64,000 nt of DNA from Adineta vaga (lineage: Eukaryota; Rotifera), in assembly GCA_021613535.1 (NCBI GenBank), contig CP075494.1, positions 10,540,001-10,604,000 on the forward strand, given 5' to 3'. The notes under the pieces were generated by a model, which saw nothing but the letters and a program-made list of their open reading frames with translations, ran no database searches and had not been told where the DNA came from. Of the stretch, positions 1 to 10,742 are shown in pieces; position 1 is the stretch's first letter; every line of letters begins with the position of its first letter. Made by a program: the position numbers and the translations under genes.

Positions 1-1587
1 ATACCATCAAAATCGATCAGCACTTTAATAAACATTGTATCATCTACTACATATCCACTACTTCTTCCACCATCTTCGTCTATCGTAGATAATGCCATAA
101 ACTTTGGAATTCCACTTGCAATATTGAAGTCTGATCGTGGTCTCTGAAAACTATTCGATCGAATATCTGGTCGAAATGAATCGATCACATGTTTTCCTTG
201 ACCACTCTGATCATATAAGCAGAATGTTACTTTGTAATCGAATGGAAACTTGAGAATAGCATCATTGACACCACGCATCAACACAAAGAAAAGTGAGAGA
301 TGTGACCGTCGAGCATTTCCATCACCATAAAGGTACAGGCGAAGTCTCATCTTATAGCCATTTGATGATGAATAGAAGGGTGGAGAAAAGATCGATATTT
401 GTCGTTCAGATCGTGCATCATCTACAAATAAAGTTGAGCAAACGATCGAATATCTATTCACTTATGTGACTTACTCATCTTTTCTGTGACATTTGTTATT
501 TTCCATACAAATGTGCCATCATATGAAACATGTTCCAAATCATTGATTTTCTCTTTCAATGATGACAAATCTTGACGGAGAATGTCTAGATTTTGTTTGA
601 CACCTTCGACATAACTTCGTGATTCTTCTGTGGATAATTTCACTTGTGATGCCTCTTCGGCTAATGTATGAAGTTGTAGTTGAAGCTGAACTGATTCGCG
701 AGTGAGACGTTGTCCATCATCGATCAATGTCTCGACACCACTCATTAGAATACCAAGCACGTCTTCAACTTCTTGAAAATGACTCGGTGCAGTGTTATCT
801 GTTGTCATGGTGGTTGTTGGATAAGAATGATTGGTTTGATGTTGTGATATCATTTGTTGCACCACTTTCATCAGAATATGTTGATGCTGATGAGATTGAA
901 AATGTTCTTGTTTCTTGCCTCGAATGATCTAAAAGAGACGACGTTCTAGAGAAAAAGAGAGGAAGTAACAGTATGTCGATACTTGTTGATCACAGCCAAA
1001 ATCTTTGAGTAGACAGTTTGTTGTCACTTGTTGACATTGTAATAGTTGATGTTCAGAGAGTTTGTTGACAGAGTTGAACGACAGATTGCAGTATTGACAT
1101 GTTGGATGAGAGTGAAGTTCATCGAGATGTGGCTCGAAGAGAGATATGAAGAGACAGGTTAATAAATAGGTAGTGAAAGTGAATGAAGAAGGTTACCTGA
1201 TAGTCTTTCAAGATGCCTGTCCATGGACAGAGAAAACATTCGATTGATAGAGATTCCATTTCACGTTTGAAACCACGATCGAGTCGTATCTAATTGATGA
1301 GGTATGAATAGTAATCTAAGGTACAGGAAAGAGGTGATACTTACTAAATGTGTTGGTGTTTGTGTGTGACATACTGGGCATGTGATCATTGTTCTAAAAA
1401 GAAGAATAAAAGCTAATAATACAATATGATTGAAGAAGACATACTGTTGTTGAATATCTATGCATGATTTACATCGTCGATGACCACATTCACTAAGTTG
1501 AACAGGATCTTGTAGTATCAATGAACACTGAGAACAAATATAGATTACATTTAGAGTAGTTTTATTTTTGGCATCAAAACCTCCCAT
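1..1587 (-). CDS. TRAF-family adaptor (RING, TRAF zinc fingers, coiled coil, MATH), 3' end off the window
   Basis: TNF-receptor-associated-factor-type adaptor, probably a cytoplasmic E3 ligase or scaffold in innate signalling. The start at 1587 opens a RING finger (CSQCSLILQDP, then CGHRRCKSC) split by a short intron and finished by CPVCHTQTP near 1370. TRAF-type zinc-finger segments follow (CPWTG near 1220; HPTCQYCNLSF, then FGCDQQ, about 1000-1130). A coiled-coil exon spans about 475-925. The MATH domain fills 1-430: SERQISIFSPPFYSS, GDGNARRSHLSLFFVLMRG, HVIDSFRPD and the FIKVLIDFDG strand are typical TRAF-C landmarks. Introns are about 50-60 bp with GTAAG/TAG borders. The last few residues and the stop lie left of position 1. 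The order matches TRAF2/3/5 rather than TRAF6, but I cannot assign the ortholog. The family call is very secure; exact exon ends are eye-read. Confidence 0.93.
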
Positions 1588-1798
1588 GATCTGCTGTAAG
1601 ATATTGCAAATGATTGTATCGTATCAAGTCGAAATTGTTAACTATAAGCGAAATTAAATGAGATAGAGACTAGAAGTACAATATATATAAAACAGTTCCT
1701 TAAATATATAGTTTGTAATCTATGCTTAAATTTATATTAATATATCAAGTGGAGAAAATGAAAAGAATCGAATGAATGGACAACTTGATTTAGTCGAC

Positions 1799-1860
1799 TG
1801 CTAACATTATATTGACTTGTTGTACAGGTTGATTCACTTATTTTTGCTCATTTTCCTTCG
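1799..1860 (+). repeat. Left terminal inverted repeat
   Basis: Left arm of the inverted repeat described for 1799-2677. The most conserved part is 1825-1853; outside it the match to the right arm is mostly transitions and small gaps. Confidence 0.55.
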
Positions 1861-2611
1861 TCTACTTTGTTTTAGGAAACTTTCAAAATGTTTTCGTTTT
1901 TAAATGGTTAGATAGCGCAGTGATTACTCTACAGCCTGCCCACAGGTAATGCACTCATCCATTTTTAACCATCTGGTTGTCATAACTCTGAAACTTAAAA
2001 TGACAAAAACCTAAAATTTGCAGTATAGGGAGATATATGAAAACTGTAGCTCCACTAAAAATTTCGTGTCATTTGGTTGAACTGTTACGAATTTGGAGGG
2101 CTCGAAAGTCAAGGTAACACACTCATTCAAAAGGACCTCTTCCATCAGAGCGATCGAAAAAAGTTCACATTCCTGTAAACTTTCTCATGCTTAAGAAAAT
2201 GTTTTGATTTGTGTTTGTAGCTAAGACAGCAGACTTTACGATGGTAAGATCTTGTTTTTTTTGGAACCTTGTTCTTATAAAGAGTTATCAGTAAAGTATT
2301 ACAGTAACGTACTGATCGCTTTTTTTGTGTAGGTTTTTACGAAGTACATTTTACAGTTATAACACTAAGAGAGGATAATCTACTGCTACCAAACTGTAGA
2401 TTAACCTTTTATGATGTTACTAGTATTTCCATTTTTAGTTATTAGATTCTATTCCGAAAATTTGATCAATCTCTAAGAAGTATTAAAAACAAGTTTTGCA
2501 GAGCTATTTTCGTGAAAAAATCTATGTATTTTATCTTACAACTGATTTTTCATTCTTTTCTTTATCCTAGCCGTTTCAGAATTTATTTCGAAACATTTAA
2601 AATAATGAAAA

Positions 2612-2677
2612 TAACGAGAAATGAGCAAAAATAAGTGGATCAATCTGTATGTATATGTGCAATATAACAGCGACAGA
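2612..2677 (-). repeat. Right terminal inverted repeat
   Basis: Right arm of the inverted repeat. Read on the minus strand it reproduces the left arm, with two mismatches in the 29-bp core at 2619-2647. Confidence 0.55.
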
Positions 2678-4941
2678 AATCGAAAATTCTACGAAAACGA
2701 AGGAGGAAAGTTATAATGGGATAATCCGTTAAGAACAAAAATCGAAAGATTATATATACGAAGAAAATTACGTAATATCAGTAGGTAATTTCTCACTCAT
2801 TGTAAGGTATGATATGTTAAATCATACGCATAGAAATCAGACGAATTAACCCAGAGGAGAGAAGGATTAAATTGTCGGGGAAAAACCTAATCATGTAGAT
2901 ATATAATATCATTGATCAACTAACAGGAAATAATTAATCAAAAAGCAAAACAGAAACTATGTTTTGGATCAATTTAAGTTGCTGAAAAAGGATGTACTAA
3001 TCGACAGATAACTTGTCAGAATGAATAACATGAAATTCTATATAGTATCTTGTATAACTTGTCTTGATGTAATAATAGATTGGGAAGAGGAGTAGACAAT
3101 TTTTGAGATTGTTTTCCAATTTAAACTAATACAAGACCAACTGAAAATCTTATAAATAAATAAATATAAATCTAAATTCTTTCTGATAACAATTAGATCA
3201 TTCGAAATGCTTGGAATGATTTTTTTATATAGGATAGATATTTCCGAGTTACCATCAATCAGTAAGAGTACAATTTCAAGAAGAATTACATAAAAGCAAT
3301 CGTAACAAAAATACATGATTTAACATATTCTAATCTCATATTAGCATGTGTCTGTGTTTGGTTAATATAATGAAATAGAAAGTAGATTATTAGTTACACA
3401 ATAAATAATCATTTGTGTGCTAACATTTAGTAAATGTCAATCATAAATTTCCACTGATTAATGAGCATTCATACGCGTATACGTTTCTTGCTCTGGGAAA
3501 CTCAATTCTTTGGAAGTAATCTTCTAATTTCAACTAAATGGTAAAACAATTGAAGATATTCATTCCAGATTCTGGATGTATTGCAGGTTGTCAAACCGAA
3601 ATTTAATCCCATACGATCTTCAGCCGCTGAATAGATCGAAGACTAATAGTAATCTTCACGTCAATGTAATATTTCCGATATTCGTTAAAGAATAGATAAA
3701 TGCATTGTTTCGTAAACTATGCTCATGAAACCCAGTCTTAATTTGATCATCGGCAGAATGAAATGAAAATACCAAGTAAATGTAAACACACCATACTTCC
3801 TTGTTGTGAATGTTACGTTTGCTTAACTCAAAAATAGATTTGATAAATTAGTTTATCCCACCAATAGAACTCGAAAAGAACAATAACAATAATAATGTAA
3901 TAGACGAAGTAAACAATGTAATGTTTCATCAAATCAAAACGATCACTCTTGCATATCGAAGTAATGTATTTCCTATGAGTTGATAATAATATTTCCCAGT
4001 AGTTTTATTCTATTAGATAGTATACACGATGTTGTAAATATCAAGTAGATAAGTAATACTGAACAGTCATTATATAAATCTTTATGGAAATTTTCATGAA
4101 AACTACAATATAGAATAGAATTTCTAGCGATAATTATACATAGAGAGAAAAGCTCGCGTCTAAATGCTGTATTTAGTACTTGGGTGCATTAATTCTGGTG
4201 AATGGATATGTAATCTATTGAATCTTTCATTTCACATGTTGAAAAAATACTGTTTCTTATCCTCAGTTCCAACTGCTAATATCGTGATTCCTAAAAAATA
4301 AATCTATAAGTCTTAACAATAAAGCTGTTTGCTGTAATTCAGATCTTACTCACCAAAATTGGAATTTGTAACTTAAATCAATTCACTATATGTGTATTTC
4401 ATTTATTTCTACAATTGTCAATATATATATATATACTTTCATGTTCTTTATCTTATAGTGATGACTCATCATCTTGCTCTTTCTAGAAGAGAAAAGAATT
4501 GAATCGTATCGTCATGAATGCCAATGACTCACTCTGAGTCAATAAATTTCAAAATAATTTACGTTAGATTCGACTGCGCCAACAAAGATAAATGTTTTTA
4601 TTTCATTTAAAAACGACGTAACATCGGTTCTTCTAATAATTATAACTACACACGGATACAAATGAATTTTACATAAACAAAAGAAAAAGAAGAAGAGGAA
4701 GAAAACCTATTTTCATTCCATATGAAAACTAAACAATCAAACATACTTCTATTAAATTTCATCTATGTTACAACAAAAAGTAAGAGAAGATTTTTGATTG
4801 AGCACATAGTGCATACATCAGAAAATCATCCTGAGACAACAACAACAAAATAATAATAATGTATAGAGAGGATAAATGAATAATTGACAATCAATAAAAG
4901 AAAAAAAAGCATCTTTTTTTCTATACATCCTAATTCAATCT

Positions 4942-5811
<870 letters not shown>

Positions 5812-7818
5812 ATGACTACTCAAGAAAATACTCAAATATCAAAACCTACACAAAGAACTATATGTATTAAAAAATCGAAAGATGGTTTTGGTTTTAATGT
5901 TCGTGGACAAGTAATTGAAGGTGGACAGATTAAATCTATACATGGGGAATTGTATGCACCATTACAACATGTTTCCGCTGTTTCTGATCAAGGTTCAGCT
6001 GAACAAGCTGGACTCCGTCTTGGAGATAAAATTCTTCAAGTGTACGTCATGAATTACCTTTATATGACTAACTATAGATCTGATCCTTGTGTAGGAATGG
6101 TAAGGATGTTGAAGGCGCATCACATAAACAAGTTGTCGATCTGATTAAACAGAGCGGTGATGAACTTCATCTTGTTGGTAAGTATCAATTTAATGATTGG
6201 AATTGAAACTCTACATCTGATTTTAAGTAATCGCTTCGAATGGCGATGAAAGACGGATGATGTTTTTTCCGTCGGAACATTCAAGTAATAATTCAAATGA
6301 TTATACTGAACGACGCTCATTAGCAATTACAATACCAGATTATAGTTTGTTAGAAGCAAATGGTGAAAAATTTCATGTAAGTTTCTAAAGAAAAACTGAT
6401 AGTTTATATCTTTATTTGTTTTGCCAGGTGTTCAATATTTATCTTGCTGGTAGTTGCTTTTTTTGTTTTTTTAATAGAACTTGTTGTTTCGTTGTATTTC
6501 TTAGGTCGACATTTATGTTCGAGACGTTATCGAGAATTTGATTCATTACATCAATTATTAAAACAAGAACATCCAGATTTTCCATTTAATCCATTACCAA
6601 AAAAATGGTTATTTAAATTATCTGATCAACAAACAGATGCACGACGACGTGGCCTTGAACAATACCTTGAAAAAAGTAAATAAATACGAAAAAAGAATCT
6701 ATTTTATTAATAAAGCTTAACATATATACATTTAGTTTGTTCCGTCCGTGCTGTCGGAGATAGTGATTTAGTACAAGATTTTCTATTCTCAGATACTTAT
6801 GAAGTAAGAGTAATAATAATCAAGGTTTATTTTTTATAAAACTATCCGTACAATTTCTTTTAGTCTGCTTCAACTCCAACTTATCTTGAGCTTAAAGTAA
6901 TGTTACCCGATCAATCAGTATCCATTCTGAAAGTACAGCGCTTTTACTCGACTGATAAAGTTTATGAAGTAGGAATAGAAAAACTTGTTTTCATTTATTC
7001 ATCTCAACGATGAGTTTAGATGCTCGTAGAAAAAATTGGTTTACCCAAACAATGTACACGTTACTTTTATCTATTTGAAAGTCTTGATTATCATTTCGGT
7101 AAGTAAATTTGTTTTGGGTGATATTCATAGTCAGATCATTTCGAAAGTTTAGAACGTAAACTTCATCCCAATGAATTTCCACAACAAATTTATATACACA
7201 ATTGTTATTCTGCAAATTCAACGTGTTTATCTTTACGAAAATTTGTTTTTTCACCAATGATTGAAAATCAACTTTTAAAATATCCATTAGCAAGAAATTA
7301 TCTTTATCGACAGGTAACACGATATGCACTTCACATGAGTCATATGTTCTTTGACTTATCACTTTGGACTCTTACGCGGTGAAATTTTGATGATTTTTTT
7401 CTAGGCAATGGATCAATTAAATTCAACAACTGATTATCGTTCAAATTTCAAAACATCTGATGAAGCTGAATACATAAAATATGCTCAAAGTTTAACTGAT
7501 ATTTATAATACAATAACATTTCCTCAATGTCCATGCAGTTCACGAAAAGATAACGATTATGTTATTTTATCATTAAATTCTACGCGTATTCATTTACATG
7601 CTTGTACGAAAGATGGTCAGCTAGATTCTGAACAAATTGCAAATTTTGATTGGAATACAATCGGACGATATTATCTTGTTGATGACGGTTTTATATTTGA
7701 ATATAAACGTTCAACAGTCAAATCAATTAAATTACAAACATTATTCGGACAATTTATGTTGGATTGTTTTGAATGTATTCTTAATGAATTACAATCATTG
7801 AACAATCACGAAGAATAG
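5812..7818 (+). CDS. SNX27: Sorting nexin 27 (PDZ, PX, FERM-like)
   Basis: Endosomal cargo adaptor that links PDZ-ligand receptors to retromer for recycling to the plasma membrane. Ten exons (5812-6041, 6095-6177, 6228-6376, 6428-6449, 6505-6675, 6736-6803, 6864-6968, 7020-7098, 7153-7313, 7405-7818) give about 493 residues in one frame. The N-terminal PDZ has the carboxylate loop GFGFNVRG and the SNX27-specific insertion [16 protein letters not shown], which in vertebrates contacts VPS26. It ends in [11 protein letters not shown]. The PX domain follows ([24 protein letters not shown]), then a FERM-like module ending with [11 protein letters not shown]. The length is slightly under the vertebrate protein. 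Exon 4 is only 22 nt. SNX17 follows on the same strand. Confidence 0.94.
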
Positions 7819-8284
7819 ATATCTGCTTTTCTCTCGTTCAGTAATCTCGCACGATAAGTGCAATTTCTTTTTGTTTCTGAATCTTTCTTTATTCCGGTGT
7901 AATTTATTTCAATATGTGATAACAGCTATTCGATATTGTATTCAAAACATTTTATTTTCTTCGTTGTTGTTTTTTTTATCATTAGAAAGTTATCATACAG
8001 TTTTTTTTCTCAGTTTATTTACGCAACGAATAAGATAAGAACAAACGATGTGAAGGTGTTTTATAAGATGGAGTTGAATTTTTTCTTTCCATATGCGCAT
8101 TTAATAATATACATCTATATTTTTCTCTTGCTTTTATTTATAATATAATAAAACGAAAGAATAAAAAAGCAAAACAAACGTAAATACCTATTTCATCATT
8201 TTGAAAAAATAAAAAATAAAAAAAAGAGTAAGTTAATAGACATTTTCTTTCTCATATCTTTGCATAATTTCGTTGTATTTCCAG
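7819..8284. other. SNX27-SNX17 spacer with a candidate splice acceptor at the SNX17 start
   Basis: This 466-bp AT-rich spacer holds the SNX27 3' UTR and the SNX17 leader. AATAAA-like words occur near 8147-8160 and 8206-8222. A GTAAGT at 8228 and a TTTCCAG ending at 8284, directly before the ATG, could be a 56-bp leader intron. The same AG could instead be a trans-splice acceptor. Confidence 0.45.
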
Positions 8285-9628
8285 ATGCATTTTTCCATTC
8301 CGGATACAACAGAAATCTCCGCTAAAAATAGCAGTAATCAACAAGCATATACTTTATTCAATATTCATATCAATGGTATTCATCATTGTAGTTTACGTTA
8401 TTCTCAATTACGTACATTTAATGATGAACTTCAACGTTTATTTCCGACAGCCATGGCAAATATTGACACATTTCCTCCGAAAAAATTCTTTAGTTTATCA
8501 GCAAAAGATACCGAAGAACGACGTCTATCACTTGAACATTATCTACAAGCTATTGTACAAAATCGATATATTATTACATCATCCTATTTCAAAGAATTTC
8601 TTCTCGGTGCTCAATGTGAAATATTTTCAAATGAATCAATTGATGGTAATGAAAAGATTAATTTAACGATTTGTTTGTTAAATAATCATGAGATAATTGT
8701 TGAAAATCTTTCAAAAAATGATAGTACATCACGTTTATTTGATCTATGTGGAACAAAAATACAGATTCAACAAGATCTATTAACTTATTTCGGTTTATTT
8801 TTCTATGAAATGAAAGATAATCAGCTGAATATTATTCGACCCTTATACGATTTTGAATCACCATACTTATCTTTGAAACAATTAAAAAAAACTTACAAAG
8901 AAGCATGTATTGTTTTGAAAAAATCCTACTGGGATTCAGATTTTGATATGAAAGTCATGGAAGATCGTCGTGCTCGTAATCTTCTCTTCGTTCAAGCACG
9001 ATATGAAATTGAACAAAGTCAAGATTTATATCCCAGTGATATTTATCGACAATTGGAGATCTTACATGAGAATAATTCTTTTAAAGATTATATTTTATTA
9101 GCTCGTACATCGAAATTCTATGGTCATATTCTATTAAAGCAATCTTCCATACTTTATCCAATAAGTGATACAAGTAAACAAAAGCTTTGTCAATGTTTAC
9201 TAAGTGTTGGCAATAATGAAATGATTTGTTGTATAAAATCCGATGAAAAAAAGAAAACCAAAGAAGTTTCGTTCAAAGTTACACGTATTCGATGTTGGAA
9301 AGTCAATTGGACAAAAACAGAAGTGAATATTGCATTTGAATATTTAATTAAAAAAGATAATTTACAATGGATTACAATTCATACTGAACAAGCGGCATTA
9401 GTGAGCAGTTGTTTACAAAGTATGGTCGATGAGATCTTAGCAAAACGAACAGGTGCAACTAGTCCACCAGCCGCAACAACAACAACAACAACAACAACTG
9501 AATCTGCAACACCAATAGATAAAACTTCTGGTCAAATCCGAAATGGATTAATGTTTCGAACAGAAACCAATTGGAAACAATTTGGTAATGATGAAATGCT
9601 TGACGAAGATAATGATGATGATTTATAA
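8285..9628 (+). CDS. SNX17: Sorting nexin 17 (PX, FERM-like)
   Basis: Endosomal cargo adaptor that binds NPxY tails (integrins, LRP1) and passes them to the retriever complex. It is a single coding exon of 447 residues; the human protein has 470. The start MHFSIPDTTE is the conserved SNX17 N terminus, so the ATG at 8285 is chosen over an in-frame one at 8273. The PX domain spans about residues 1-112 (RYSQLRTFNDEL, FPPKKFFSL, RRLSLEHYLQ), then the FERM-like module to about 390, then a low-complexity Thr stretch. The protein ends in an acidic tail with a terminal Leu (EDNDDDL). This resembles the vertebrate C terminus, whose last Leu is needed to bind retriever. The ATG follows an AG splice-acceptor consensus directly. 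Confidence 0.94.
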   Translation: MHFSIPDTTEISAKNSSNQQAYTLFNIHINGIHHCSLRYSQLRTFNDELQRLFPTAMANIDTFPPKKFFSLSAKDTEERRLSLEHYLQAIVQNRYIITSSYFKEFLLGAQCEIFSNESIDGNEKINLTICLLNNHEIIVENLSKNDSTSRLFDLCGTKIQIQQDLLTYFGLFFYEMKDNQLNIIRPLYDFESPYLSLKQLKKTYKEACIVLKKSYWDSDFDMKVMEDRRARNLLFVQARYEIEQSQDLYPSDIYRQLEILHENNSFKDYILLARTSKFYGHILLKQSSILYPISDTSKQKLCQCLLSVGNNEMICCIKSDEKKKTKEVSFKVTRIRCWKVNWTKTEVNIAFEYLIKKDNLQWITIHTEQAALVSSCLQSMVDEILAKRTGATSPPAATTTTTTTTESATPIDKTSGQIRNGLMFRTETNWKQFGNDEMLDEDNDDDL

Positions 9629-9909
9629 GAAGATAATTATCATTCCATACGATGCAATTTTTCTTCCTAAGATGCTAGAACTGACGATCAACTGTTTAGA
9701 CTAATTTTTTATGCCTAGTCAAATTTCGCTTCAATTGATTACAAATTGTTATTTCTTTCATAAATATAAATAATTCTTCGTCTTTCGATCAATTAGAAGA
9801 TTCTTTATTTTCAAACAAAACTTTTTATCTGACAATCAAAAAATAGTCCTAGAAAAGATCTTTTCATATCTGTCAATATATATATATATGTATGTATTGA
9901 TTATTATAT

Positions 9910-10433
9910 TCATTGATATGATGAATTGACGATATTTCGAAGAAATGTTCGAGGAAATTGTTTTCTTTTCATATTGATTGTCGTTCGTTTATGTTGTTGA
10001 TTTAAATTTGTACAATCTTGTTCAATTATTGTTGTTATTAATGAACGATATTTCTTACCGAATGTTATCAACATTTCATTCAGCTTTTCCTCATCATCAG
10101 CAATACTAGAAAATAAGAAAGTTTATAAATAAAATTCTTTGAATTTCTCACCTGCAAAGATAACCAAGAAATGAATAATGTGGTCGATTTGAATGCTGAT
10201 GAACACGTGAATGAGAATTTAAAAATCGACTCATTTCAGGAAATGGATGATAACCTGTTTCCCACTTACTATTCCAAGCGAAAAAAGAAAAACACAATAA
10301 TCATTATCATTAAATAAATCAATCTTTCAACTTACTGATCATAATCTAAATTAACTGGATGACTCGATATTTCATCACAACTAAACAATAGCAATAACAT
10401 ACAGATAAAAATTAAATAGATAATAGATTTCAT
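9910..10433 (-). CDS. Small secreted protein, candidate neuropeptide precursor
   Basis: Not recognised as a known family. Three exons (10433-10336, 10268-10152, 10105-9910) with clean GTAAG or GTGAG donors and TAG acceptors join into 136 residues. Residues 1-24 form a strong signal peptide (MKSIIYLIFICMLLLLFSC). The rest is small and hydrophilic, with Cys71 and Cys103. A Gly-Lys-Lys at 88-90 (NEMLITFGKK) is a textbook amidation plus dibasic cleavage site. Further basic sites are at 111-112 and 118-120. A TATA-like run lies 84-98 bp upstream. The gene sits 309 bp downstream of, and on the same strand as, a peptide-type GPCR. It could be a neuropeptide precursor or simply a small disulfide-linked secreted protein. 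The coding call is firm; the function is inference. Confidence 0.7.
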
Positions 10434-10516
10434 TGATATCCTATCTTGTACTTTTCTCTTTTTTTGAACTGAATAGATAATTAGATAAATATTATGTCAA
10501 TAGATCGAGTATCTGC

Positions 10517-10531
10517 TTATATATATATATC
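10517..10531 (-). promoter_or_regulatory. TATA-like element of the small secreted-protein gene
   Basis: A TATATATATATAAG run, read on the minus strand, about 85-100 bp before the start codon at 10433. The position suits a core promoter with a short leader, but TA runs are common in this genome. Confidence 0.4.
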
Positions 10532-10742
10532 CATGGATGAAAGAAACAAGGTTTGTCGATACGACAAGACATTTTTGTGACAGTGGGCGTTCTGATTCCC
10601 AAGATAGACGGAATGTTAACTGATTCTTCAGCGTAGGTTTTCTGTTTATTGCTACATGTTAACTTTCCAGAACAATTAGAAATGTTTCTTTTTATCGTTT
10701 ATTTTGTAATTGACTGTCCTGTTTCCTTAAAGGCTTCTCTTG

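Larger units (their letters stand above)
1799..2677. mobile_element. Putative non-autonomous DNA transposon with terminal inverted repeats
   Basis: The two ends of this 0.88 kb stretch are inverted copies of each other. The best block is 29 bp, 1825-1853 against 2619-2647 on the opposite strand, with 27 of 29 positions identical. It contains the shared core CACTTATTTTTGCTCATTT. Similarity continues more weakly outward through a common TTATATTG to a CTG at each outer edge. The interior has no open reading frame, so it cannot make its own transposase. I could not find a convincing target-site duplication, so the exact ends and superfamily stay open. It could alternatively be an old hairpin-forming repeat. 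Confidence 0.55.
1588..4941. other. Long non-coding stretch upstream of the TRAF gene
   Basis: About 3.3 kb of AT-rich sequence with no credible coding exon on either strand. The only structured object is the inverted-repeat element at about 1799-2677, listed separately. The part nearest 4941 is the 3' flank of the histone H3 gene. It has no histone stem-loop of the replication-dependent type, which fits an intron-containing, polyadenylated H3.3 transcript. A short TA repeat lies near 4425. Confidence 0.6.

Noticed and set aside
1903-1960. A tRNA box A-like word (TAGCGCAGTGATTA) inside the inverted-repeat element
   Set aside because: No convincing box B or cloverleaf follows, so I do not call a tRNA or SINE head.
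3038-3316. 92-codon open frame in the long gap
   Set aside because: Low-complexity hydrophobic translation, with no start context or partner exons.
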